From Amphritea atlantica (GTDB lineage Bacteria > Pseudomonadota > Gammaproteobacteria > Pseudomonadales > Balneatricaceae): DNA of 64,000 bases. A program made the position numbers and the translations under genes. Position 1 is the first letter of the stretch. Each line of letters opens with the position of its first letter. This document shows, one piece after another, positions 51,476 through 61,045 of this stretch. The stretch is taken from the NCBI RefSeq assembly GCF_018860855.1, contig NZ_JAHKQE010000047.1, positions 1 through 64,000 on the forward strand. Direction: 5' to 3'. The notes beneath the pieces were generated by a model. The model saw nothing but the letters and a program-made list of their open reading frames with translations. It had not been told where the DNA came from and made no database searches.

Positions 51476-52309
51476 TTATGCCTTGTTTTGTAAGTGATAA
51501 TTATCGTACTGTTTTAAATTATTATGCCGAATCAGCGAATCTAAGCGCTGAATGTAGTCCTCTCCCAGTTCACTATAGCGATGCAAGTGGCGGATCAGTT
51601 GCTGGCTGTTTTGGGTTTTGCGCGCAGCCTGACGTAACTCCTTGTATGCGCTACCCCGGCCGAGTGTTAAAAAGTAATCATCTATCGCGCCGAGTAGAGA
51701 GTCATAGCGCTTAACATAGATTTTTTTCCCCTCCCGTTGTTGGCTGGCCATCATCCGTTTCTCATCGGGATCGAATGACCAGATACCGAAAACATTGTTC
51801 GCTTTGACAAAAAATCGAGAACTTCCCCAGCCAGTTTCAAGTGCAGCCTGAGCCAGTATTAGGCTATTGGGTAGGTTGATCATTCGTTGTTTCAGTTGGG
51901 CGGGTGTTTCAACATCATATAGCGCCATCTGACGGTTAAGCCATGTTTGCTCAAGGTTGGTTGGGTGATCAGTCGCGAGAATTTTGTCCAGTTTTTGCCG
52001 TTGCTGTTGGTGTTTCTGTTTGCTGATGAGGATAGCGGGTAACAGGAGAGCGATAAAACGTTGTTTTTTATCAGCTACCGGCAGTTTTGCTAAGGAGACA
52101 ACCGACGTGTAAGCAATAGCGCGTGTGGGATTGCTTAACTGAACGATGTCGTCAGCTGTTTTTAGTGATTTATATTGAATCGTCAGAGACTGCTGATCAT
52201 GTTGCTGGGACTGATCGGCGATCTGCACTAGGGTTCCAAACCCAAAGCCTAAGGCGACGATAAACAACAGCACGGTTTGTAACGGATTTCGTTCTGCCTT
52301 GTGGGACAT
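51476..52309 (-). CDS. Bax-like membrane-anchored glucosaminidase
   Basis: A 277-residue protein with an N-terminal membrane helix (LLFIVALGFGFGTLV) and a C-terminal glucosaminidase domain (QAALETGWGSSRFF, NVFGIW). It resembles E. coli Bax and probably cleaves peptidoglycan at GlcNAc. It lies 7 bp after epmB on the same strand and is likely co-transcribed, though a functional link with EF-P is not evident. Confidence 0.85.
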   Translation of the reverse strand: MSHKAERNPLQTVLLFIVALGFGFGTLVQIADQSQQHDQQSLTIQYKSLKTADDIVQLSNPTRAIAYTSVVSLAKLPVADKKQRFIALLLPAILISKQKHQQQRQKLDKILATDHPTNLEQTWLNRQMALYDVETPAQLKQRMINLPNSLILAQAALETGWGSSRFFVKANNVFGIWSFDPDEKRMMASQQREGKKIYVKRYDSLLGAIDDYFLTLGRGSAYKELRQAARKTQNSQQLIRHLHRYSELGEDYIQRLDSLIRHNNLKQYDNYHLQNKA

Positions 52310-52316
52310 GGTTGAT

Positions 52317-53327
52317 TTAATCCTGATCGATCGATAGCAAAGTTTTAGAGCCTCGTCCGGGAATCTCTCGTGCTAAGCGGGGTACTAAATAGCCGGGCAG
52401 TTGGTCCTGTAATTGGCGTAATAGTTGTTTTGCTTCCTCATCAGGAAGATCAAAGTGGGCTGCTCCCTTGATCGGATCAAAGGTAAACAGGTAGTAGGGC
52501 AATACACCGATATTGAACAACTTTTCACTCAGCGCCTTAAGAGTGTCAACGCTGTCATTTATGCCTCTCAGGAGGACCGCCTGATTTAATACGGTCACCT
52601 CGGCGTGGCGAAGACGCTGGATCGCTGAGGCCACTTGGTCATCGAGCTCTTGTGGGTGGTTGCTATGAATGACCGTAACCACTTTGAGACGACTCTGGCT
52701 CAGAATCGATGTTAGACCGTCGGTAATCCGTTGCGGCAGCACTACCGGTAAGCGACTGTGAATGCGTAATCGAGTGAGATGGGGGATCTGCTCGAGATCC
52801 GAAATAAACTGTTTCAAGCGGGCATCGCTGGATACCAGCGGATCACCACCGGAAAAAATCACCTCGGTAATACTGCTATCGGCGGAAATATAGTCCAGAA
52901 TTTTCTGCCATTGCTGTGGCCCGAGACGATTGTCCGCGTAGGGAAAGTGGCGACGAAAACAGTAGCGACAATTAATCGCACAGGCGCCGGTGAGTATGAT
53001 CAGTACTCGGCCTTTATATTTGTGAATTAAACCATCGATCGGGTTACTGTCCATCTCTTCCAGGGGATCTTTGGTAAACCCAGGCACATCATCCAGTTCT
53101 TCACCCAAAGGTAATACTTGTCGCAGGAGTGGGTCATCAGGGTTACCCTTCTCAATACGGTCCAACCAAGGGCGGGGAATACGCATGGCAAACTCTGCAT
53201 GGCCAAGCTGCGCGCCCTGTAACAGGGTTTCTGGCAATTGGAGATAACGAATCAGCTCCTCCGGACTTTCTAATGTCTGGCTAAGCAGGGTCTGCCAAGC
53301 GTCCGGCAATGGAATGATTGAGTTCAT
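52317..53327 (-). CDS. epmB: EF-P-lysine 2,3-aminomutase
   Basis: A 336-residue radical-SAM, PLP-dependent aminomutase converting (S)-alpha-lysine to (R)-beta-lysine for EF-P modification. The cluster motif is [13 protein letters not shown]. It is divergent from efp, with 110 bp between the starts, and epmA lies beyond efp, so the entire beta-lysylation pathway is in one place. Confidence 0.97.
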   Translation of the reverse strand: MNSIIPLPDAWQTLLSQTLESPEELIRYLQLPETLLQGAQLGHAEFAMRIPRPWLDRIEKGNPDDPLLRQVLPLGEELDDVPGFTKDPLEEMDSNPIDGLIHKYKGRVLIILTGACAINCRYCFRRHFPYADNRLGPQQWQKILDYISADSSITEVIFSGGDPLVSSDARLKQFISDLEQIPHLTRLRIHSRLPVVLPQRITDGLTSILSQSRLKVVTVIHSNHPQELDDQVASAIQRLRHAEVTVLNQAVLLRGINDSVDTLKALSEKLFNIGVLPYYLFTFDPIKGAAHFDLPDEEAKQLLRQLQDQLPGYLVPRLAREIPGRGSKTLLSIDQD

Positions 53328-53437
53328 ATTTGATTAATTTCGCTGGAAAATTTGCTCGCATTCTCCTTTCAAGTAGAATGTGTGTCAATTTTGCGGTGGC
53401 AACAGATCACCTGAGTCTAATCTATTTCGAGATCAAT

Positions 53438-54001
53438 ATGGCAAATTACCCATCCAACCAGTTTAAAAACGGCCTGAAAGTGATGATCGAGGGTGATCCT
53501 TGTTCAATGGTAGATGTTGAATTCGTTAAACCAGGTAAGGGACAGGCTTTCACCCGCGTAAAACTGAAAAACCTGATTACCGGTCGTACCTGGGAACGTA
53601 CCTTTAAGTCGAATGAAACGGCAGAAGGGGCTGATGTTATGGATACGGATATGGAATATCTGTATTGCGATGGCGAGATGTGGCACTTCATGGACCCGCA
53701 AAGCTATGAACAGGTTGCTGCGGATAAAACCGCTATCGGCGATGCCCACCTATGGCTTAAAGAGCAGGATAAGTGTCTGGTAACACTGTGGGACAATAAC
53801 CCTATCTCAATTACACCGCCTAACTTTGTTGAGTTGGAAGTGGTCGAAACAGATCCTGGTCTGAAAGGAGATACGGCGCAGGGCGGCTCTAAGCCGGCTA
53901 AATTGCAGTCCGGTGCGGTGGTGCGTGTTCCTCTGTTTATTGAACAGGGCGATATCTTGAAAATAGATACCCGTTCCGGCGATTACGTTTCTCGTGCATA
54001 A
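53438..54001 (+). CDS. efp: Translation elongation factor P
   Basis: A 187-residue factor that rescues ribosomes stalled on polyproline. The modification loop [10 protein letters not shown] carries the lysine matching E. coli Lys34, target of EpmA and EpmB. The E. coli-like N-terminus [11 protein letters not shown] fixes the start at ATG 53438; an upstream in-frame extension is not conserved. A terminator follows. Confidence 0.98.
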   Translation: MANYPSNQFKNGLKVMIEGDPCSMVDVEFVKPGKGQAFTRVKLKNLITGRTWERTFKSNETAEGADVMDTDMEYLYCDGEMWHFMDPQSYEQVAADKTAIGDAHLWLKEQDKCLVTLWDNNPISITPPNFVELEVVETDPGLKGDTAQGGSKPAKLQSGAVVRVPLFIEQGDILKIDTRSGDYVSRA

Positions 54002-54039
54002 GTAACTCCGCGTTTTTAACGCGCTAGTGTGACCTTAAT

Positions 54040-54063
54040 AATGGCAGCCTCGGCTGCCATTTT
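54040..54063 (+). terminator. Terminator of efp
   Basis: AATGGCAGCC and GGCTGCCATT form a 10-base inverted repeat with two bases between, followed by a short T-run. It lies 38 bases after efp and just before the tandem repeat array. Confidence 0.8.
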
Positions 54064-54080
54064 ATGTACAGGATGTACGG

Positions 54081-54408
54081 TATGCCGCGGGCGCAGGGAT
54101 GTGCAGGAGCGGCGATGTACAGGAGTTTGTATCAGTGTATGCCGCGGGCGCAGGGATGCGCAGGAGCTGCGATGTACAGGCACTTGTATCAGTGTATGCC
54201 GCGGGTGCAGGGATGCGCAGGAGCGGCGATGTACAGGCAATTGTATCAGTGTATGCCGCGGGCGCAGGGATGCGCAGGAGCGGCGATGTACAGGCATTTG
54301 TATCAGTGTATGCCGCGGGCGCAGGGATGCGCAGGAGAGGCGATGTACAGGCATTTGTATCAGTGTATGCCGCGGGCGCAGGGATGCGCAGGAGCGGCGA
54401 TGTACAGA
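54081..54408. repeat. 57-bp tandem repeat array between efp and epmA
   Basis: Units begin at 54081, 54138, 54195, 54252, 54309 and 54366: five full copies and a partial sixth, with only scattered base changes. The unit is 19 codons long, so three plus frames and at least one minus frame stay open. In one plus frame each unit carries AGGAG five bases before an ATG. Inside the unit GCCGC and GCGGC could pair. I see no protein family in any frame. An intergenic or leader element acting on epmA is more likely than a gene. Confidence 0.95.
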
Positions 54409-54463
54409 TGGCCGATATACTTTTTGTCCTTGGCGTAGTTGTTGGTATTAATGAGTGATTTTA

Positions 54464-55435
54464 ATGAGTGAACAGTGGCGGGCAACCGCACCGATTGAAA
54501 ACCTTCGACGTCGAGCTGAGATTCTTGCCCAGATCCGAGCTTTTTTTGCCGAGCGCAAGGTTTTGGAAGTTGAAACCCCTCTGATGACATCGTCGGCGGT
54601 GAGTGATCCCTACATCGATACCATTGAATGCCGTTATCATCCTCTGCCGAGGCAGCAGGAGCAGGTGCGTTATCTGCAAAGCTCACCTGAATATGCCATG
54701 AAACGTTTGCTGGCTTCGGGAAGCGGGGCGATCTACCAGGTCTGTAAGGCGTTTCGTAACGGTGAGTGTGGTCGGCGGCATAATCCAGAATTTACTATGT
54801 TGGAATGGTATCGACCTGGATTTGATCACTATCAGTTGATGGATGAGGTTGAAGCGCTGGTGGGCCCCATTATCGGTTTCGATGATTTTAAGCGGATCAG
54901 CTACGCAGAGCTATTTCGGCAATACCTTCAAATAGACCTGCAAGCGGTCACTGTTGCAGAGCTCGCTGCAGCAACTCGACAGCATATAGACGTTCAGATG
55001 GAAGATGACAATCGGGATAACTGGTTGAATCTGCTGATGTCCCATGTGATCGAGCCGCAATTGGCGGATCAAGGTGCGGTGTTTGTTTATGATTATCCCG
55101 CGAGTCAGGCGGCATTGGCACGCACGGCGCTCGATGCTGAAGGGGGCTTAGTTGCCTGTCGATTTGAGCTATTTGTGGCAGGCGTTGAGCTCGCAAATGG
55201 TTACTTTGAGCTGACCGATGGTGACGAGCAGGCTCGTCGTTTTCAACAGGATATCCAGCAGCGTCAAACGGAAGGTTTACCGCTTAGACCGACCGATCAA
55301 CTGCTGGTGGACGCATTGCAAAGTGGCCTGCCTGAGTGTGCTGGGGTTGCCATCGGGCTTGACCGGTTAGTCATGTTGGCGCTAGGAACCCAAAACATTA
55401 GCGACGTGATAGCACTTCCCTTTGATCGGGCTTAA
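54464..55435 (+). CDS. epmA: EF-P--(R)-beta-lysine ligase
   Basis: A 323-residue class II LysRS-like enzyme without the tRNA-binding domain. It attaches beta-lysine to EF-P. Class II motifs: YQVCKAFRNGE (motif 2), NPEFTMLEWY and GVAIGLDRL (motif 3). ATG 54464 fits the E. coli length better than a GTG nine bases upstream. It lies 55 bases after the 57-bp repeat array. Confidence 0.97.
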   Translation: MSEQWRATAPIENLRRRAEILAQIRAFFAERKVLEVETPLMTSSAVSDPYIDTIECRYHPLPRQQEQVRYLQSSPEYAMKRLLASGSGAIYQVCKAFRNGECGRRHNPEFTMLEWYRPGFDHYQLMDEVEALVGPIIGFDDFKRISYAELFRQYLQIDLQAVTVAELAAATRQHIDVQMEDDNRDNWLNLLMSHVIEPQLADQGAVFVYDYPASQAALARTALDAEGGLVACRFELFVAGVELANGYFELTDGDEQARRFQQDIQQRQTEGLPLRPTDQLLVDALQSGLPECAGVAIGLDRLVMLALGTQNISDVIALPFDRA

Positions 55436-55776
55436 TAAAAGTGTGACTAAACTGTTGTTTGTTGTGCGAATTTTTTTCCTCGTCATGCTCAATATTTATT
55501 CCATTCAGTAATAAATAGCATGTTCACGCCTTTTGTTTTTATTGGATTGCGAAGCGCCTACAGTAGTGTCCTATAACAAGAAGGGGCAGATAAAAGAGAC
55601 AAATGTCTGTAAGTGGAATAACGGTAAAAGTGGTAAATATAATTGTAAAGATAAATAACTAGCCACAGAATTAATGTCACTCATTTAGTTGGGTTAGTCT
55701 ATCTGAGTTATCAGAGCGTAAAGACCTGCATAGGGAGAGGCTTTTGATGTGCTATCTATTCAAAATGAGGTTTTAC
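55436..55776. other. Gene-free AT-rich stretch
   Basis: About 340 bases between the convergent epmA and patB genes. Only very short frames occur, and I see no RNA gene. Confidence 0.4.
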
Positions 55777-55804
55777 AATGACTAGGCAGCGATGCCTAGT
55801 CATT
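55777..55804. terminator. Strong hairpin downstream of patB
   Basis: A perfect 12-bp stem (AATGACTAGGCA, TGCCTAGTCATT) closed by a GCGA tetraloop of the GNRA type, 11 bases past the end of patB. No clear T-run on either strand, but the position fits a 3' end signal for patB. Confidence 0.65.
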
Positions 55805-55815
55805 TACTTCACTTT

Positions 55816-57000
55816 TCACCCGCTAGGCAAATGGCTTAGCATCGCGCGGCGAATCCGATCTACCGCTTCAATTAACATACTGCGTGGGCAACCGAAGTTG
55901 AGTCGCATAAAGCGTTCATCGCCGAAGTCCCGTCCAGGCGACATCCCTACCCCTGCTTGCTCGAAGAAGTGAGCAGGGTTTTCCAATTTCGCAGCCGATA
56001 CGTCGATCCAAGCCAGATAGGTGGCCTCCACAGGATTGAGCCGTAGGCCCGGTATCTGATTGATCTCTTTGGTCAGGTAATCACGATTGCCTTTGAGGTA
56101 ATCCAGTTGTTGCTGATGCCAGTCGCCGCCCTCTTTATAGGCTGCAATGGTGGCGGTGTAACCCAGTAAGTTTACATCTGGCACGATCCCTTTACGTATC
56201 TGCTGAAACTGTTTACGTAACTGTGGATCAGGGATGATGGCAAAGGAGCAGCCGAGCCCTGCGATATTAAAGGTTTTGCTGGGGGCCATCAGGGTGATGG
56301 TTTTGGCAGCGATCTCTGTATTGAGTGAGCCAAGGGGGGTATGTTTCAGGCCGGGCTCCATAATCAGATCGCAGTGAATCTCGTCGGAACAGACGGTAAG
56401 CCCATGTTTCAGGCAGATATCCGCGAGTCGTTGTAGCTCTTCTGGGCGATAAACGGTGCCGCCTGGATTATGCGGGTTGCAAAAGAGTAGCAGTGAGGTA
56501 CTGTCGGTAATGGACTGTTCTAGGGCATCAAAATCGATCAGCCAACGTTGTTGCTGTTCAATCATCGGCACGGTGATTAAGCGGCGATCAGATAGTCGTG
56601 GTGCCGACATAAAGGGTGGGTAGACCGGTTTGGGGGTGGCGACTTGATCCTGACTTGCACCCACGCTGCGGCAGGCAAGGTTAAGGCCGCATACGAGTCC
56701 GGGTAGCCAGACTAACCACTCCTCTTTGATGTCCCACTGGTAGAGCGAGTGCATCCGTTCGATGATCAACTGATTGAGTTCGGCAGGCGTGTTGGTATAA
56801 CCAAAGATGCCATGATCAACCCGTGCCTGCAGTGCTTCAATAACGGCCGGGGGCGCCATGAAATCGGTGTCAGCGACCCACATTGGCAGAATATCGCTAT
56901 CGCGGTATTTTTCCCATTTCTGGCTGGAGGTGGTTTGACGATCGACGGGGCAATCGAAAGGTGTGGCTGAATTTGGGTTGTTGAAATCACGCTTACTCAT
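55816..57000 (-). CDS. patB: MalY/PatB-family cystathionine beta-lyase-like aminotransferase
   Basis: A 394-residue fold-type I PLP enzyme. The Schiff-base lysine is in APSKTFNIAG; CNPHNPGG and WVADTDF are family motifs. PatB/MalY proteins cleave C-S bonds of cystathionine or cysteine conjugates; some act only as aminotransferases. It is divergent from leuA, with no shared pathway evident. Confidence 0.88.
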   Translation of the reverse strand: MSKRDFNNPNSATPFDCPVDRQTTSSQKWEKYRDSDILPMWVADTDFMAPPAVIEALQARVDHGIFGYTNTPAELNQLIIERMHSLYQWDIKEEWLVWLPGLVCGLNLACRSVGASQDQVATPKPVYPPFMSAPRLSDRRLITVPMIEQQQRWLIDFDALEQSITDSTSLLLFCNPHNPGGTVYRPEELQRLADICLKHGLTVCSDEIHCDLIMEPGLKHTPLGSLNTEIAAKTITLMAPSKTFNIAGLGCSFAIIPDPQLRKQFQQIRKGIVPDVNLLGYTATIAAYKEGGDWHQQQLDYLKGNRDYLTKEINQIPGLRLNPVEATYLAWIDVSAAKLENPAHFFEQAGVGMSPGRDFGDERFMRLNFGCPRSMLIEAVDRIRRAMLSHLPSG

Positions 57001-57055
57001 CGGCTGTGTCCCTTTAATTTAGAGGCTGACAGAGGTTTATTTGTACGTCATTGAG

Positions 57056-57083
57056 TTGCAAATAGCCATCAGGAAGTTATATT
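57056..57083 (+). promoter_or_regulatory. Candidate leuA promoter
   Basis: TTGCAA (57056-57061) and TATATT (57078-57083) are separated by 16 bases. The leader to leuA would be about 155 bases. No leucine-rich leader peptide or attenuator hairpin is visible. Confidence 0.45.
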
Positions 57084-57246
57084 AGTCAGAATCAGATAAT
57101 ATAGTGGATGCGGCCCTGATTTTCCGGCAAATTTTTACCTTTGCAACTTTCTGTACCGCCACCTGTTGATCCCTTTTCCGGCTTAGCCATGCCGCCTGTT
57201 TACAGCGCTGGGTATCGCTGTCGTTAATCAGTTTTGGAGTCCGGTC

Positions 57247-58785
57247 ATGACCGATAATAACCGTGTAATTATTTTTGATACAACTTTGCGAGATGGCGAA
57301 CAGAGCCCTGGCGCATCCATGACCCGGGAAGAGAAGCTGCGGATTGCTAAACAGCTGGAGAAAATGCGGGTGGATGTCATTGAAGCGGGCTTTGCGATTG
57401 CATCCCCAGGGGATTTTGCCTCGGTGAAAGCGATTGCCGATACCATTAAAGACAGCACTATCTGTTCACTGTCTCGGGCACTGGATGCCGATATAGACCG
57501 GGCCGGTGAGGCATTAGTGAACGCTAACTCTGGCCGTATTCACACCTTTATCGCCACCTCGCCTATCCATATGAAATATAAATTGCAGATGGATCCCGAT
57601 AAGGTTGTCGAGCAAGCGGTTTATGCGGTTAAACGCGCGCGTAACCTGATCAGCGATGTGGAGTTTTCTCTGGAAGATGCCAGCCGTTCTGATCTGGATT
57701 TCATGTGTCGTATTATTGAGAAAGTAATCGATGCGGGTGCCCGCACGATCAACATTCCTGATACGGTCGGCTATGCGGTGCCCGAAGAGTTCGGTCATAC
57801 CATCCAACAACTGCTTAGCCGTATTCCCAATGCCGATAAAGCGGTTTTCTCGGTGCATTGCCATAATGATTTAGGCTTGGCGGTGGCGAATTCATTGGCG
57901 GCGGTGACGGCCGGTGCTCGACAGGTGGAATGTACCATTAACGGCTTGGGTGAACGGGCGGGTAATGCGTCTCTGGAAGAGATCGTCATGGCGCTGCGTA
58001 CTCGTCAGGATGTGCTGGGTTTACATACCGGTATTGATACCACCCAGATCGTGCCTGCCTCCCGTCTAGTATCCAGTGTGACGGGTTTCCCAGTACAGCC
58101 GAACAAGGCGATTGTCGGGGCGAATGCCTTTGCCCATGAATCGGGTATCCATCAGGATGGCGTGCTGAAACACCGTGAAACCTATGAGATTATGACCGCG
58201 CAAGATGTTGGCTGGAATGCCAATAAAATGGTGATGGGTAAACATTCGGGCCGCAGCGCGTTTCGTTCTCGTTTAGAAGAGTTGGGTACTACATTTGAAT
58301 CCGATGCTGAACTGAACACCGCGTTTGCGCGTTTCAAAGATCTGGCCGACAAAAAGCATGAAATCTTCGATGAAGATTTACAGGCATTAGTGAGTGATAC
58401 GCGCGCATCTCATTACGAGAAGTTTAAGCTGAGTAGCCTATCAGTCAACTCTCAGACCGGTGAAGTGCCATTGGCTAAAGTGACCGTATCGATGAATGAT
58501 ACCGAACAGACCGCCGAGGCCGAGGGGAGTGGTCCAGTAGACGCTGCGTTTAAAGCGATTGAGTTGATTGTGGCATCGGGCGCCTCATTGGAGCTGTATT
58601 CGGTTAACGCGATTACCAGTGGCACAGATTCTCAGGGTGAAGTAACCGTGCGATTGGAAAAAGGTGGCCGTATCGTCAATGGCTTAGGGGCCGATACTGA
58701 TATTATTATCGCGTCAGCCAAGGCGTATATCCATGCGTTAAATATGCTGGAATCCACTGTCGAAAAAGCACATCCACAGGTTTAA
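57247..58785 (+). CDS. leuA: 2-isopropylmalate synthase
   Basis: A 512-residue enzyme condensing acetyl-CoA and 2-oxoisovalerate, the first step of leucine synthesis. [13 protein letters not shown] and the metal motif VHCHNDLG are intact. The C-terminal regulatory domain (about 390-505) implies feedback by leucine. GGAG precedes ATG 57247. leuB, leuC and leuD are not adjacent. Confidence 0.97.
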   Translation: MTDNNRVIIFDTTLRDGEQSPGASMTREEKLRIAKQLEKMRVDVIEAGFAIASPGDFASVKAIADTIKDSTICSLSRALDADIDRAGEALVNANSGRIHTFIATSPIHMKYKLQMDPDKVVEQAVYAVKRARNLISDVEFSLEDASRSDLDFMCRIIEKVIDAGARTINIPDTVGYAVPEEFGHTIQQLLSRIPNADKAVFSVHCHNDLGLAVANSLAAVTAGARQVECTINGLGERAGNASLEEIVMALRTRQDVLGLHTGIDTTQIVPASRLVSSVTGFPVQPNKAIVGANAFAHESGIHQDGVLKHRETYEIMTAQDVGWNANKMVMGKHSGRSAFRSRLEELGTTFESDAELNTAFARFKDLADKKHEIFDEDLQALVSDTRASHYEKFKLSSLSVNSQTGEVPLAKVTVSMNDTEQTAEAEGSGPVDAAFKAIELIVASGASLELYSVNAITSGTDSQGEVTVRLEKGGRIVNGLGADTDIIIASAKAYIHALNMLESTVEKAHPQV

Positions 58786-58835
58786 CCTGCCTTTAACTCA
58801 GCTGCTGGGTTAACTCAGCACAAAAGGAAAAACGA

Positions 58836-59798
58836 ATGGAGCAGTCACTGCGCAATCAGTATCTGGAAACGTTGGGTATTGTCAGCTGGCTGCCCCGTCG
58901 TCAGTTACCGGGGGCCCGGCCGACACCGGATTGGGTGTGGGAATACTGTTGGCCTGAAGTCGATGATAGTGCAAGCTCGGCAAGCAGCGCTCAGGCTGCT
59001 CCTATTCTCAATCCCGCCGATCGTGCGCTAGCTGCCAAACAGGCTCGGGCCGAACTGAGTGCGAGTTTTGGTGCTGAAGCCGTTAAGCCTGCCGAGTCGA
59101 GCAAGCCTATGACGGCTGTGCCTCCGCCTAAAGCGCCGATGGCGGCCACGGTGAAGCCCGAACTGCCAGTCGTAGAGCCAGTAACCGTCGCTAATCGTAT
59201 GACTGTCTCAGCGGCAGAACCGTCTGTCGATGGGGTATCACCCGATGATGTTGTCGCTTCTTCAGTACAGACGCCGCAGCAGCCGTTTAAGCTAGCTTTC
59301 ATGCTGTATCAGGATTGTTTGGTGATCGATTCTTTACCACCTGTCTCTGCGGCGGCTCGTACGTCGCTCAATAGCGGTCAGGCGGATGCCCATCATCAGA
59401 TTTTGTTAGATAAAATTCTTCGCTCTCTAGGGTTGTCCGGCGGCAGTGCTAGTGAATATCACACCTTACCTTGGCCGATGTTTGCCAGTAAATCTCTCGA
59501 TCAGGGGGCTGAGCAGGCGCGTCTGACGGTGCAGCATAAGCTTAAAAAAAGTCTGCAAAAAGCCCCAGTGGCAACGGTGCTTTTATTGGGTGAGGCTGCC
59601 GCACAGATGGTGTTGGAGCGGGAAGAACCCTTAGAACAGTTACGTGGCATGTTATTCAGCTTACGCGCGAGTGTTAAGACCTTGGCTTCGGCATCTCTCA
59701 CCGAGATGATGATGTTGCCGGGCTGTAAGCGGGATGTTTGGAGTGATCTGCAGCCACTGTTAACGCATCTACAAACACAGCAGGGTCGCGATGAGTAA
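58836..59798 (+). CDS. holD: HolD-like DNA polymerase III psi subunit with UDG-like domain
   Basis: A 320-residue protein in the usual holD position directly before rimI (8-bp overlap). The N-terminus YLETLGIVSWLPRR resembles the E. coli psi peptide (LQQLGITQWSLRR) that binds the clamp loader. A long Ala/Pro-rich linker (about 45-150) leads to a C-terminal domain with LLLGEAAAQMVL, QLRGMLF and CKRDVWSDL, reminiscent of the C-terminal part of family 4 uracil-DNA glycosylases. No catalytic glycosylase motif is visible. E. coli psi is only 137 residues and has a UDG-like fold, so this looks like a larger relative. Confidence 0.65.
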   Translation: MEQSLRNQYLETLGIVSWLPRRQLPGARPTPDWVWEYCWPEVDDSASSASSAQAAPILNPADRALAAKQARAELSASFGAEAVKPAESSKPMTAVPPPKAPMAATVKPELPVVEPVTVANRMTVSAAEPSVDGVSPDDVVASSVQTPQQPFKLAFMLYQDCLVIDSLPPVSAAARTSLNSGQADAHHQILLDKILRSLGLSGGSASEYHTLPWPMFASKSLDQGAEQARLTVQHKLKKSLQKAPVATVLLLGEAAAQMVLEREEPLEQLRGMLFSLRASVKTLASASLTEMMMLPGCKRDVWSDLQPLLTHLQTQQGRDE

Positions 59799-60261
59799 AT
59801 CGTCGATAGAAGTGCTCCATGAAACGGATTTGGCGGCGCTAATTGAATTAGAAATGGCCTGTTTCGACCATCCATGGTCTGAAAAACAGCTCAGTACGTA
59901 TCTAGTCGGTGAACGTTATCTTTGCTTTGGCCTATGGCAGGCGACTCGGTTGCAAGGTTTTGCGCTGTTGTCGACGGTGTTGGATGAGGCTGAGTTACTG
60001 CAAATTGGTGTTCATCCCGATTATCGAGGACAGGGCGGGGCGACGGAGTTGTTACGTTATGTTCATGCACAACTCGATGATCAGGGTATTAATCGATGCC
60101 TGTTAGAAGTGCGAAGCTCTAATGCGGCGGCACTAAGACTCTATCGTCGTTTAGCCTATCAAGAGGACGGTATCCGTAAAGGCTATTATCCGACGGCTAG
60201 CGGTAGTGAAGATGCTATTTTAATGAGCTGTAACAAGTTTAAGTCTGCTTTAGACGGTTAA
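59791..60261 (+). CDS. rimI: Ribosomal protein S18 alanine N-acetyltransferase
   Basis: A 156-residue GNAT enzyme acetylating the N-terminal alanine of S18. The acetyl-CoA loop is VHPDYRGQGGATELL; EVRSSNAAALRLYRRL is the RimI motif. It overlaps the end of the holD-like gene by 8 bases, as holD-rimI do in E. coli. Confidence 0.95.
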   Translation: MSKSSIEVLHETDLAALIELEMACFDHPWSEKQLSTYLVGERYLCFGLWQATRLQGFALLSTVLDEAELLQIGVHPDYRGQGGATELLRYVHAQLDDQGINRCLLEVRSSNAAALRLYRRLAYQEDGIRKGYYPTASGSEDAILMSCNKFKSALDG

Positions 60262-60369
60262 GCGCTATGAGTCGCCCGACTTTAACGCTAAGTTAAACTC
60301 TAAAGCTATGGCTGCTTGGGCGTAAACAGGCAGCGCTGGTTAACGTGACCTCTATTAACGGATTAATGT

Positions 60370-61038
60370 ATGAATTTAACATCAGACCTGATTACCGGCT
60401 TCTGGTTTTGGTTTGCTCAGGTAGGCTATTTTTTGCTGCTGGGTATGGCTATCTGGACGGCTCCTTGGTCCACCCTCGTTAGTAACCGCCAACTACAGCA
60501 TCTGTTTCTCGGGACGACGGTCGGTTTGGTGGTGTTGTGGCAGTTGCGCGCGGGTATTACACCCGGACTAGGGATCCATTTTCTAGGTGTGACCGTGCTA
60601 ACGCTGATGTTTGGCTGGAACTTGGCTATCTTGTCCGCCAGTATGGCATTGTTAGGCACCACGTTAATGGGGCAGGAAAGCTGGAATGGTTTTGCCGTCA
60701 ATGGCCTCTGTACCATTGTGATTCCCGTGCTGCTGAGCTATCTGATTTTGCGACAGGTAGAGGCACATCTGCCGCCGAATTTCTTTGTGTATCTGTTTCT
60801 GTGTGCCTTTCTTGGTGCTGGGGCGGCAACACTGGCGGGAGGGTTGAGCATGGGCTTTCTGTTATGGATCGATGATGTTTATAGCGGTGAGAAGATCTAC
60901 AGTGAATACATACAGATATTACCGCTAATTGCCTTCCCTGAGGGGTTACTCAACGGCATTATTATGACCGGTATGATGGTGTTTTATCCCGATTGGATTC
61001 GCACCTTTGACGCTAAAAAATATATCGACGATCAGTAG
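60370..61038 (+). CDS. CbiM-like energy-coupling factor permease
   Basis: A 222-residue membrane protein with about six membrane segments, of the CbiM/NikM (PF01891-like) substrate-binding subunit family. FPEGLLNGIIMTGMM near the C-terminus is the typical EG motif. CbiM proteins bring in cobalt or nickel, but the N-terminal metal-binding His of classical CbiM is not evident and no partner T or ATPase gene is adjacent. The cargo is thus unclear. Confidence 0.8.
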   Translation: MNLTSDLITGFWFWFAQVGYFLLLGMAIWTAPWSTLVSNRQLQHLFLGTTVGLVVLWQLRAGITPGLGIHFLGVTVLTLMFGWNLAILSASMALLGTTLMGQESWNGFAVNGLCTIVIPVLLSYLILRQVEAHLPPNFFVYLFLCAFLGAGAATLAGGLSMGFLLWIDDVYSGEKIYSEYIQILPLIAFPEGLLNGIIMTGMMVFYPDWIRTFDAKKYIDDQ

Positions 61039-61045
61039 TCTCTTG

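Noticed and set aside
54081-54408. CRISPR array
   Set aside because: Units are contiguous and nearly identical with no variable spacers, and no cas genes are present.
54029-54458. Cysteine- or arginine-rich repeat proteins in several frames across the 57-bp array
   Set aside because: A repeat length divisible by three keeps several frames open by arithmetic alone; no frame has a recognised domain, and frames on both strands are equally long.
57090-57246. Leucine attenuator before leuA
   Set aside because: No leader peptide with leucine codons and no terminator/antiterminator pair could be found.
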